A DNA stretch of 64,000 nt from Ectobius pallidus (taxonomy: Eukaryota > Arthropoda > Insecta > Blattodea > Ectobiidae), in the NCBI GenBank assembly GCA_964059195.1, contig CAXKWD010000001.1, forward strand, positions 118,105,751 through 118,169,750, in the 5' to 3' direction. The notes below the pieces were generated by a model. The model did not search any database, was not told the DNA's origin, and saw only the letters and a list, made by a program, of their open reading frames with translations. The position numbers were made by a program, and so were the translations under genes. Below, one piece after another: positions 24,475-33,529 of this stretch. Position 1 is the first letter of the stretch, and each line of letters begins with the position of its first letter.

Positions 24475-25780
24475 ATAGCTTTAAAGGTCCAGCGTTGCCC
24501 GGCTTTTGTATTTTGTAATTCAAAATTAACTTATGGATGACTTTCGATTTTGAAACTCTAGGTCCTTGTATAATATGTATGTAGAATTCGAAATGAGGAA
24601 GAATGACATATCACACTCAAACTACTCCCTAAACGCTGGGTATAGGTTTTTATGGCTCATAGAGGATGTCGAATGTTGCATTCCGTTGCTTCTACACACC
24701 ATGACTGAGAGGGGTTCAAATAAGAAGAAAAATAAAATTCCTGTTAGGCTACAAAAAGATTGTATTGTCATGACAGAAAATTGTATTTCTAACTTTCATA
24801 TCACCATACAACCGTTTCGGGGCTGAAATAAAAAAGAAATTCAATATCACTTTCATACTTTCCTCCCCAAAAACCTGGGACATAATATACTGCGCACGTA
24901 GGACTGAATGTTCCATCCCATTTTGTCTTCTTTCAGATGCTTAGGGCCTCTGATAAACATCCCTATTTCTCAACTAATACAAAGCCTAAGCTATGAATAA
25001 CGTATCAGTGGATAGGATTTTTTTTTACCGACTTCTGATATAGCATACTCATTGGCAAACCCTTAAGCTGTCCCTGCAATACAACCGCTTATTCTACATC
25101 AAAATGTGAAATGAGAAAATGATATTTTCCATGTAGAGCGCAGAGAAAGTTATTTGACTGCATCACATTGTGCTTTATTTTCGTGGATATCATTCTTCAA
25201 GAATTATTTTCACAAATGTATTACATCGATAGCATAAGAATTTATTAAAGCCCAATATTATATAGTTACCAAAGCCCTACGTTAACACTGTAAACAATTC
25301 ACTGTTTTTATGATAATTGAATTGCATTTCATTTTTTCAGCATAATATTTTCTGAAATCATATAAATTTTCAAGGGAATTAATGGATTGTATGAATTTTA
25401 ATGTTGATCTCGTTACTTTCCGGAATGAACTGGATGAGTGTGCAAAATTTCGTGCAAATTGGTCAAGAAATGTAGATTTGTATAGAGAACATACATAATC
25501 ACATACATACATACACACTTTCGATTTGGCTTGGTTGCAAGATTCACACTTCTTTTCTCACACATCTATTTTGTTATGAAAACATCTGACAGCAGAACTC
25601 TCTAACTGTGGCTCATTTCACATTTCCGACTTTTCCCTTTGATTTTCCAAAAATTTTCTTTCATACAAACCTTGTCCTGACAATTACGAACACAACAAAA
25701 AAGAAATCAGCCAAATCGGTCGAGCCGTTCTCAAGTGATGCGGCGACATACATTTTGAAATTAATTTTTATTAATATAGA
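24475..25780 (-). mobile_element. Non-autonomous Helitron, copy B
   Basis: On the minus strand it starts TCTATATTAATAAAAATTAA and ends with a decayed hairpin, then CTTTAAAGCTAT where copies A and C have TTTTAAGCTAG. It is homologous to copies A and C over most of its length (shared blocks GGGACATAATATACTGCGC, ACCGCTTATTCTACATCAAA, TCGGTCGAGCCGTTCTCAAG). It has no Rep/helicase frame. It truncates the hAT fragment on its left and abuts another Helitron 3' end on its right. Confidence 0.85.
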
Positions 25781-25816
25781 CTAACTTAAAAGGCCCGGCT
25801 TCGCTCGGGTTTTGTA
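25781..25816 (-). mobile_element. Extra Helitron 3' terminus abutting copy B
   Basis: On the minus strand a hairpin CCCGAGCGAAGCCGGG, then CCTTTTAAGTTAG, is joined directly to the 5' TC of copy B with no intervening base. Homology to copies A-C is lost after about 35 bp, so only the 3' end remains or it belongs to a different family with the same terminus. Confidence 0.75.
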
Positions 25817-26153
25817 TTTGCACCAATGAATTCTATCGATAGCTTCTCTAATTTGTCAAAGTACCGTATCATTTATTTCCAAAGTACCAACACTGCCAAC
25901 AATACACTGTTGTCATGAGAACTGTATGATGGAATTTTATTTGAATTTGATAATTCTGTTTAAAAGGTTAAGTATCCTCAAAAACATTGATTTTTGGCAT
26001 TTACAATAAAAATTTCTCAAAATCCTTTTTTAGTGTGCACTTAAATTATGGAACGAAGGTACTGTCAAAATTCCAACTCTGTACCTATTATAGTTAGGCT
26101 CTACGTCGATTCTCTGTCTGTCAGTCAGTCATTCATTAAGTCAAGACAAAGCC

Positions 26154-26155
<2 letters not shown>

Positions 26156-26200
<45 letters not shown>

Positions 26201-26277
26201 AATATATATATGTATATATATTCTTATATATGTATATATATATATTCTTATATACATATTCTTATATATATATATAA
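26156..26277. repeat. (TA)n microsatellite, compound
   Basis: Long TA runs alternate with TTCTTATATA and GTATATATA interruptions. The Tyr-Ile-rich open frame at 26048-26374 is an artefact of it. Confidence 0.95.
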
Positions 26278-26429
26278 GCAAATATCTCAGAGAAAAAAGA
26301 TAAGCTGTTTCCTGGCCTTTTTAAAGTGTTACACCACAATACTTATTATTACCATAGAAACACAATTTTTTTAAATATATATCTTTAGAAAATATTTTTC
26401 CTTTAGAAAATATTTTTTGCTGCGACGAT

Positions 26430-26870
26430 TGTAAACGTTAATACTGGTTAGTTGCATCCCTCTGGATTGTTTAAGGTCCGCTTTCATAAATGAAGAGTTC
26501 AGATTAAAGATTCATTACGCTATGCTTAAAAATATGGTGTGAAGAACTTTCTTCAGTGAACTGTTCAGAATGTGAACTGGTTTTAATATAATTGTTTATT
26601 TATGTTGCAGTAACCAGTCGAAAACTTCATCAAAGTCAGTACCGAAACAGCGTCGAGGCGAAGGTCATGGGCCCTGAAGTATTCCGGAAATGGGTCCATG
26701 GCGGGGAAACAAAAGCGACGCTGGACTAGGGAAGCCCGTCAGTACCGAAACGAAGGTCATGGGCCCTGAAGAATTCCGGAGATGGGTCCATGGCGAGGAA
26801 TAAAATGACGCTGCAGTAGGGAAACCTTGTATAAACTTGTATACTGGTGAGTTGCATTCACGACTCAGCA
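26430..26870 (+). repeat. Diverged relative of the 30-kb exon array
   Basis: It contains an end-of-exon remnant (AATACTGGTTAGTTGCA at about 26440), the hairpin spacer, then TTATTTATGTTGCAG as splice acceptor, an exon-like block at 26611-26846 and the donor ACTGGTGAGTTG. The block has an internal duplication of about 110 bp (GTACCGAAAC...GAAGGTCATGGGCCCTGAAG). Relative to the array the first 14 codons after the Met position differ only synonymously in one frame, but this copy has GTC instead of ATG and an early stop in that frame. Further frameshifts are present; it looks like a pseudogene-like relative. Confidence 0.7.
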
Positions 26871-26877
26871 ATCTAGG

Positions 26878-28985
26878 GGCCATAGAAATAGTCCTGTTTC
26901 ACCTGAGAAACTCACGTAAAACCAGACTTGAGACGCCGTGCAGAGAAATAAAAGCATCTTAAGTACTGCCGGAAGCCTCTCGCTTCAGAACGTATCACGT
27001 GTGAGCTGATCAGCTGAGACCAGTATCACGCAGAGTAATAGTCGAGTCTCAAGTCGAGATTCCCAGCGTGCATAGTAATAGTCGCTGAAACTAGACTTGA
27101 GAGCCGTTTGAAGTAGTGAAAATCTCGTTTCACGCAGGTGCAGTCTGGGGACGACTCAAGATCGCGTTCTATTGACAGCATATTTAGCTTATCACCCTTA
27201 TTGTACACAATATACAACCCTAATCGACAGCGGGGGGCAGTCATTAGATGCATTGGTCGATAAGGATTCAGAAAATAATAAACACCAGAAACATACAACA
27301 AAGAAATCCTCTTAATTAAGGCAAATTCTGCGCTTCAGCCGTAGGCAGCGTCCTAACAGTAACCTTTGTGTCCAGGTAATACGTTCAAGCGCAGCGACTT
27401 GGTAAGTAGAAAGTTTAGCTCTGTGGTGGCGTGCCGGCTTTATGTTCCAAAGGTCCTGAGTTCAAACACTCACCGGGAAGAATTTTTTTTTTCTTGGGTA
27501 TCATTTTCGAAATCTGCATCCCTTAACAATTTAAAAAAAAATTAAGCAAAACAGGTGTATATTATTTAAGTTATATGTGGGTTTACTCCTGTTTTGGCTA
27601 AATTTTTTAGTAAGATTACTTGGAATTATAGCTTCCTTGCTTAAAATACAATCCGTTTCACCAGCAGACATGAACCTAATTCTATCAAACTCTGACACAA
27701 GTTTAATACGACTAGTGCACATATTTTACATCAATAAAATAAAATTGTTTGTATAGAGTCAGTGGGTCAGTTTTTTGTTTGTTTCTGTTTTATTTGCATT
27801 ACATACTGAAAAAATAGGATAATTTAGAGAGTAAAGCCATTCTAAAAAAAGGAATGATTCAATGTGAAAAGCTAATGTTTAAGGAAAAAATAAGTTAGAA
27901 CTGTTAAATAAATATGTTAGGCCTATGTTTTTAAAGTTAGAAATGGCTAAGTTAAACCGCTTATTTACCAACTACTGCAGATGTAAATATCAGCAACTGT
28001 CGAACTGTTTATTTTTATTATTAATGTTTGTCATTCTCGTTTGTTGAATACACAAAAATAATTAGCTAAAATATAAACAACGCCACCTTATAACCCCGTT
28101 AAAACAGAATAATTTAAATACAACCTAAGAAGTCTAAGCCTAAGAAATAGTAATTAGATTAGTTATTAAAATTAATTGTATCTTTTATTAGGTTTTATAT
28201 GTAAAAAACACATTATTGTTAACAAAGTGTAATTTAAACCAAATTCACTTAAAAGACGAAAATAAATCTGCAGCTCTCGTGACACTTATTGTTTATATTA
28301 TTTGGTTTAAATAAACAAATATCTTATAATTATATTACAGTTCACAACCATGTTTATTTATGTTTCTTGTAATATTATTATTATACTCAAGTGCCTTAAT
28401 TAATTATATTATTATATTTAAGTATATTTCCGTTCCTAAATTCCTTAATATTTCAGTCCCGACCATAGTATAGGCCTAAATATAATTGTCCAAATTCATA
28501 ATAATTTAAAATTGGAATCACAATATATGGCGATATAAAATCTGAACATGTATTCCATTTAATCTCTTTTTATATCTTCCATTTTACTAGTTTCTATGTA
28601 CAAAGATACAAAAGGAAAGACCTTATCACCTTATTGCCAACGAATGTTGTGAAATTGCAGACGACAGACCAACCAAACAAGCCTAGGGGGCAGCTATTGT
28701 AGCACCATCTGTTGGCGAAGGCTGTAACTTACCTCCACTGCCTTCTATTCTCAGCTTCTTAACACGCGTGCTCAAGGTTTATAGAAAAACAGCGCATCAG
28801 ATCGTGTATCACAAGAGTGCGGGATCACGTATTGCTTGAGTAAATTATCAGCTGAGAAGAGCTTGAAACGGGACTATTACTCTGTCCTCATCTCAAGATG
28901 AGAATGCGTACTTGAGAGCTACGCAGGTGATACGCTCTTGAGATGAGATCTGAGTACTGTCTATTACTGTGGCTGTCGGTCTCGG
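26878..28985. mobile_element. Candidate element with TAATAGTC/CTTGAG motif ends
   Basis: The left edge reads GCCATAGAAATAGTCCTG and the right edge, complemented, GCCACAGTAATAGACAG. Short subterminal motifs (AGTAATAGTC, GAAAC.GGACTATT, CTCAAG, TATCACG) recur in opposite orientation on the two sides. A perfect 12-bp inverted repeat CTCATCTCAAGA lies near 28894-28950. No coding region or clear target duplication was found, so the boundaries are tentative. Multiple subterminal motifs are typical of transposase-binding sites; inference. Confidence 0.4.
27418..27486 (+). mobile_element. tRNA-like SINE head
   Basis: TAGCTCTGTGGTGGCGTGCC (A-box-like) is followed at tRNA-like spacing by CTGAGTTCAAACACTC (B-box-like) and then poly-T. 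There is no acceptor pairing or CCA, so it is a SINE fragment rather than a tRNA gene. Confidence 0.45.
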
Positions 28986-29629
28986 CGGTGAAGCCTAGCC
29001 TTGCTCTCACCGCCATTTTCGCTCATTATAAGACACCCATTAAACTAAACGTAATTCAATAAGAAACTGTTACGATAACTTAGATAAAATTCTATTTTCA
29101 CGATTTTCTACTTTTATAAATGTCGCATCCACTGGTGAAACATACTGAAATCACAGTGATAAGCATGCCCTCTTACTATTATTCTTAAGTATAGGTTTCT
29201 ATTACATGCTAAAAAAATTTTTTATGACACAAACTTTTAGCTGTAGAATAATATAGATATCAATAGGAACTCGAGCTATATTATAATATGACCACCTATT
29301 CCATGAACACTGGGTATTAAATAGGCCCTATAGAAGAAAACATACTGGTAAAATACAAGTTTCTATACTATACGAAAAGTTGGCAATCTAGGTCATGTCA
29401 GAAGATTTCCCAGTAGATTGATTACCTGTTTCAGGGATATTTACTGTGTAATATTAAGAATCACAAAATATTTAATCTTTCTTGTGCACATTCTTTGCTC
29501 AAATAGAGTTCTTAATTCATGGGGAGTAATAAATTTTGTCAAATGCATGATTTACTTAGACAAAGAAACTTTATTGACTGATGTATACAAACACTCAAAA
29601 TATCCTTCCTCCGCCATTGATTATTATTG

Positions 29630-29676
<47 letters not shown>

Positions 29677-30171
29677 ATTATTAAATGGTAAGGGCATTGC
29701 ACATGAAGATCGGCTCTTCCGTTCTAGAATCCCCTTAGTGTTATAAAAATGTATTAAATGTTTAATTGCCTCTATAATGTACTTTTTTGTGTTTGCTTTC
29801 TTTTAATACGTATTTTCAAAAACGTTTGTACAACATATTTAGGACAATTTATTTTCATTAAAATTAAGAACACTCTAACTGGAAAAAGGACAGGAAAGGT
29901 AGTGTAATAAGAACAACTCATATTGGCTTCATACGTTATTACTGAACTGCACAACATTACCTGTATTTTTTACTTTGATTTGTTTTCAGCCCATAAAAAC
30001 GTATTTGAAATTTTATTTGTAAGTATCTTGCAAAACAATTATCTGACGTTGATGGGCGGACCGCCATATTACTATACTATAACAGCTGTTCAACGTGGCT
30101 TCACTGCCGCCGATAGTATAGCATTCACTTTTGCTGATCTATTTCTATATACTGTGGTTGCATTGCTCTGT
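28986..30171. other. Unassigned DNA before the exon array
   Basis: A small GGCGGTGA...TCACCGCC hairpin lies near 28985-29016. The stretch at 30050-30150 is less AT-rich (GGGCGGACCGCCATATT, GCTTCACTGCCGCC) and could hold a promoter for the array, but no TATA or initiator arrangement is convincing. Confidence 0.3.
29619..29680. repeat. (TTA)n microsatellite
   Basis: About 18 TTA units with a TGTTG interruption. It creates a polytyrosine false frame. Confidence 0.95.
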
Positions 30172-30308
30172 GGTCTTTTTTGTTTCTCTTTTATAACTGA
30201 ATAGTTCAGATGAGAGATTCATGGCCGTATGGTGTCGTGACCTATCTCCACAGAACTATTCAGTTTGTGAACTGGTTTTAATTTAATTTTTATTATATTA
30301 TGTTGCAG

Positions 30309-30499
30309 ATCGCTTCGAAAGTCATTTCAACATTATGAGTACCGAAACGGCGTCCCGGCGAAGGTCATGGGCCCTGAAGATTTATGGAGGGGGTCCATGG
30401 CGGGAAAAGTCATGGGCCCTGAATATATATGGAGGGGGTTCATGGCGAGAAAATCAAAGCGACGCTGGAGTAGGGAAGCCCTGTTTAACTTCAATACTG
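30309..30499 (+). CDS. Exon-like unit 1 (type A), hypothetical
   Basis: This 191-nt block lies between TTGCAG and GTAAGT. The favoured frame contains MSTETASRRRSWALK and then a 15-residue segment repeated in frame (SWALKIYGGGPWREK, then SWALNIYGGGSWREN). A second frame, with KVMGPE..WRG and SKRRWSREAL, is also open across the block. The favoured frame is chosen because differences from the relative at 26611 are synonymous there. Length is not a multiple of three, so joining consecutive units would shift frame. No known domain; it may be noncoding. Confidence 0.4.
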
Positions 30500-30666
30500 G
30501 TAAGTTGAGTTACTCTAGGGTCTTTTTGTTTCTCTTTTATAACTGAATAGTTCAGATGAGGGATTCATGGCCTTATACTGAAGAGTATGGTGTCGTGACC
30601 TATCTCCACTGAACTATTCAGTTTGTGAACTGGTTTTAATTTAATTTTTATTATATTATGTTGCAG

Positions 30667-30857
30667 ATCGCTTCGGGAGTCATTTCAACATTATGAGTAC
30701 CGAAACGGCGTCCCGGCGAAGGTCATGGGCCCTGAAGATTTATGGAGGGGGTCCATGGCGGGAAAGGTCATGGGCCCTGAAGATATATGGAGGGGGTTCA
30801 TGGCGAGAAAATCAAAGCGACGCTGGAGTAGGGAAGCCCTGTTTAACTTCAATACTG
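30667..30857 (+). CDS. Exon-like unit 2 (type B), hypothetical
   Basis: Same architecture as unit 1, 191 nt, with acceptor TTGCAG and donor GTAAGT intact. In the favoured frame a Glu before the Ser-His pair is Gly (CGGGAGTCAT), and the second internal repeat has Lys-Ile instead of Asn-Ile. The 12-bp longer upstream spacer (TATACTGAAGAGTATGG) marks it as type B. Confidence 0.4.
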
Positions 30858-31012
30858 GTAAGTTGCGTTACTCTAGGGTCTTTTTGTTTCTCTTTTATAA
30901 CTGAATAGTTCAGATAAGGGATTCATGGCCGTATGGTGTCGTGACCTATCTCCACTGAACTATCCAGTTTGTGAACTGGTTTTAATTTCATTTTTATTAT
31001 ATTATGTTGCAG

Positions 31013-31203
31013 ATCACTTCGAAAGTCATTTCCACATTATGAGTACCGAAACGGCGTCCCGGCGAAGGTCATGGGCCCTGAAGATTTATGGAGGGGGTCC
31101 ATGGCGGGAAAAGTCATGGGTCCTGAATATATATGGAGGGGGTTCATGGCGAGAAAATCAAAGCGACGCTGGAGTAGGGAAGCCCTATTTAACTTCAATA
31201 CTG
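31013..31203 (+). CDS. Exon-like unit 3 (type A), hypothetical
   Basis: 191 nt with intact splice-site sequences. It is almost identical to unit 1, with scattered changes (GATCACTTC at the start, TTCCACATT before the Met codon). It lies exactly 704 bp from unit 1. Confidence 0.4.
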
Positions 31204-31370
31204 GTAAGTTGAGTTACTCTAGAGTCTTTTTGTTTCTCTTTTATAACTGAATAGTTCAGATGAGGGATTCATGGCCTTATACTGAAGAGTATGGTGTCGT
31301 GACCTATCTCCACTGAACTATTCAGTTTGTGAACTGGTTTTAATTTAATTTTTATTATATTATGTTGCAG

Positions 31371-31560
31371 ATCGCTTCGAAAGTCATTTCAACATTATGA
31401 GTACCGAAACGGCGTCCCGGCGAAGGTCATGGGCCCTGAAGATTTATGGAGGGGGTCCATGGCGGGAAAGGTCATGGGCCCTGAAGATATATGGAGGGGT
31501 TCATGGCGAGAAAATCAAAGCGACGCTGGAGTAGAGAAGCCCTGTTTAACTTCAATACTG
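31371..31560 (+). CDS. Exon-like unit 4 (type B), hypothetical
   Basis: 190 nt: one G is lost from the second poly-G run (GGAGGGGTTC), which shifts both open frames in the last third. It lies 704 bp from unit 2. Splice-site sequences are intact. Confidence 0.4.
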
Positions 31561-31719
31561 GTAAGTTGCGTTACTCTAGGGTCTTTTTGTTTCTCTTTTA
31601 TAACTAAATAGTTCAGATGAGGGATTCATGGCCTTATACTGAAGAGTATGGTGTCGTGACCTATCTCCACTGAACTATTCAGTTTGTGAACTGGTTTTAA
31701 TTTCATTTTTATTATATTA

Positions 31720-33198
31720 CTAGCTTAAAAGGCCCGGCGTCGCCTGGGTTTTTATTTTTAATTTAAAATTAACTTATGAAGGACTTTCTATTTTCAAACT
31801 CTAGGGTCTTGTATAATATGCAGGTCTACATAAAACTTTAAATGAGGAAGAACGGCCATGAAACTAAATGAAATGTCGGGATGGAATTAGTCAATATGTA
31901 GAAGGGATTGATAGTAGTCATAGAAGAGTTCTTAATCAATTAAGAGATAAATTATTTAATCTGGTTGATGGGTCAAAAACTGAGAATAAATGTCTTATCA
32001 TTTTCAGCTTAGAAAAGGCTATATATAGTTTTTTGTGGCTCACAGAGGTTGTCGAATGTTGCATTACACATCAAGCCTGGGAGGGGTTCAAATAAGAAGA
32101 CACATAAATTCCGATTACATAAGATTGTACTGTCTTTATGGACATTTTTAGTTCTCACTCTCATGTTACCATACAACCGTTTCGGAGCTGAAATTTAAAA
32201 AAAAATCAATATCACTTTCATACTTCCCTCCTCCAAAACCTGGGACATAATATACTGCGGGCATGGGACTGAAAATGTTCCATCCTATTTTGTCTTCTTG
32301 TAGATGTTTAGGGCCTATGATAAACATCCCTATACAAAGCCTACAGCTATGAGTGACGTATCAGTGGATAGGATTTTTTACCGACTTCTGATATAGCATA
32401 CTCACTGGCACACACTTAAGCTGTCCCTGCAATACGACCGCTTATTCTACATCAAAATGTGAAGTGAGAAAATGATATTTTCCATGTCGAGGGTAGAGAA
32501 AGTTATGTGACTGCTTCACATTGTGCTTTATTTTCTTGGATTTCATTCTTCAAGAATTATTTTCACAAATGTATTAATTACATCGATAGCATCAGGATTT
32601 GTTAAAGTCCAGTATTATATACTTTCCAAAGCCCTGTGTGAACACTGTAAACAATACACCGTTGTCATGATAACTGAATTGCATTTCATTTTTCAGTATA
32701 ATATTTTCATAAATTATATAAATTTTCAAGGGAGAGAGTGGTTTGTTTGAATTTTAGTGTTCACCGCGTTACTTCCCGGGCTTAACTGGGTATGTGTGCA
32801 AAATTTCGTGCAAATTGGTCAAGAAATGTAGATTTGTATAGGGAACATACATACCCACATACATACATACACACTTTCAATTTGGTTTGGTTGAAAGACT
32901 CACACTTTTGTTTTTAATGAAAACATTTGACAGCGGAACTCTCAAACTGTGACTTCTTTTGTCACACTTCATTTTTTAAATATTTTTTTTATGTAAACAA
33001 TTGACAGCAGAACTCTCTAACTGTGCCTCATTTCACATTTCCGACTTTGCCGTGAATTTTCCAAAAAATTTCTTTCATACAAACCTTGTCCTGACAATTA
33101 CGAAAAAAATAAAATAAAAAATCAGCCAAATCGGTCCAGCCGTTCTCAAGTGATGCACCGTCATACATTTTGGGAATTCATTTTTATTAATATATAGA
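31720..33198 (-). mobile_element. Non-autonomous Helitron, copy C
   Basis: On the minus strand it begins TCTATATATTAATAAAAATG preceded by A. It ends with hairpin CCCAGGCGACGCCGGG, CCTTTTAAG and CTAG followed by T, obeying all Helitron terminal rules. At 1479 bp it is the longest of the three copies. A local duplication near 32930-33030 repeats the CTCTCAAACTGTG / CTCTCTAACTGTG block. It has no Rep/helicase frame. Its insertion truncates the fifth spacer of the exon array. Confidence 0.9.
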
Positions 33199-33428
33199 TA
33201 TAAATATTATATATAATTATTATCATTAGCCTACTATTTAAGTTACAATAATGCTTATTGCAGGTTACTTTGTGGTAGGCGTCATTCATGTGGAAATAAG
33301 GGGGCGAAAATATTTTTCTTTGCCTATGGGCGCTTAAGAAGCTAAATACGCTCCTGACGGTTAAAGCATCGATAATGCACAAAAACTGCTGCTGTTGTAC
33401 TTTTTACAATAGCGCGCCTGCCAGAGGG
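33199..33428. mobile_element. Right terminal part of TTAA-bounded segment
   Basis: Non-repetitive DNA between Helitron C and the right inverted terminus CGCGCCTGCCAGAGGG. No coding frame recognised. Confidence 0.55.
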
Positions 33429-33529
33429 TTAAGGAAAGTAGGATTGGCCAAGGAAGATTGGAGTTAGAACAGAATACAGTTGAATGGCGGGCCCATGTAA
33501 GTGCAGCAATGAACCCCAGGGTTCCATAA
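33429..33529 (+). pseudogene. LINE C-terminal fragment, part 2
   Basis: Directly after TTAA the frame reads L-RKVGLAKEDWS, continuing the NNIKISL end of part 1. After one frameshift it reads EQNTVEWRAHVSAAMNPRVP and stops at TAA (33527-33529). This W-R-A-x-V-x-A-A-M-N-x-R-V-P ending is the usual C-terminus of the insect LINE group proposed for part 1. The two halves together show that the intervening 10.5 kb was inserted into an existing LINE copy. Confidence 0.8.

Larger units (their letters stand above)
30172..31719 (+). repeat. Tandem array of four spliceable exon-like units
   Basis: Four copies of a ~350-bp unit lie head to tail. Each has a spacer with inverted repeat CTGAATAGTTCAG / CTGAACTATTCAG, a pyrimidine-biased tract ending TTATGTTGCAG, a 190-191-nt exon-like block, and the donor CTGGTAAGTTG. 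Exon starts are spaced 358, 346 and 358 bp. Units 1 and 3 share GAATATATATGG and GTTGAGTTAC; units 2 and 4 share GAAGATATATGG and GTTGCGTTAC. The array is therefore a duplicated 704-bp dimer. A fifth spacer begins at about 31580 and is cut at 31719 by Helitron C. The product is unknown. Confidence 0.9.
22949..33432. mobile_element. TTAA-bounded 10.5-kb segment, piggyBac-like ends
   Basis: TTAA occurs at 22949-22952 and 33429-33432. Just inside are TCTTCCGGCAGGCGCGC on the left and, inverted, CCCTCTGGCAGGCGCGC on the right. The similarity continues inward to TAAAA..TACAAC (about 35 bp of imperfect inverted repeat). The LINE frame before the first TTAA resumes in the same frame after the second. 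TTAA duplication with CCYT-type ends is the signature of piggyBac-superfamily transposition. The segment holds other elements (hAT fragment, two Helitrons, exon-like array), so its present size is probably composite. No intact transposase is visible. Confidence 0.8.

Noticed and set aside
26048..26374. 108-codon frame rich in Tyr and Ile
   Set aside because: It is produced by the TA microsatellite.
29990..30036. Additional exon between TTTTCAG and GTAAGT near 30 kb
   Set aside because: Splice-like words occur, but the enclosed stretch is short, AT-rich and not related to the array units.
23760..33434. GGTTAAGG before the hAT end and again at 33427-33434 as an 8-bp hAT duplication
   Set aside because: The right side has no CACTG-type terminus, and the second occurrence is better explained by the GGG plus TTAA piggyBac-like boundary; an 8-mer repeat is expected by chance.
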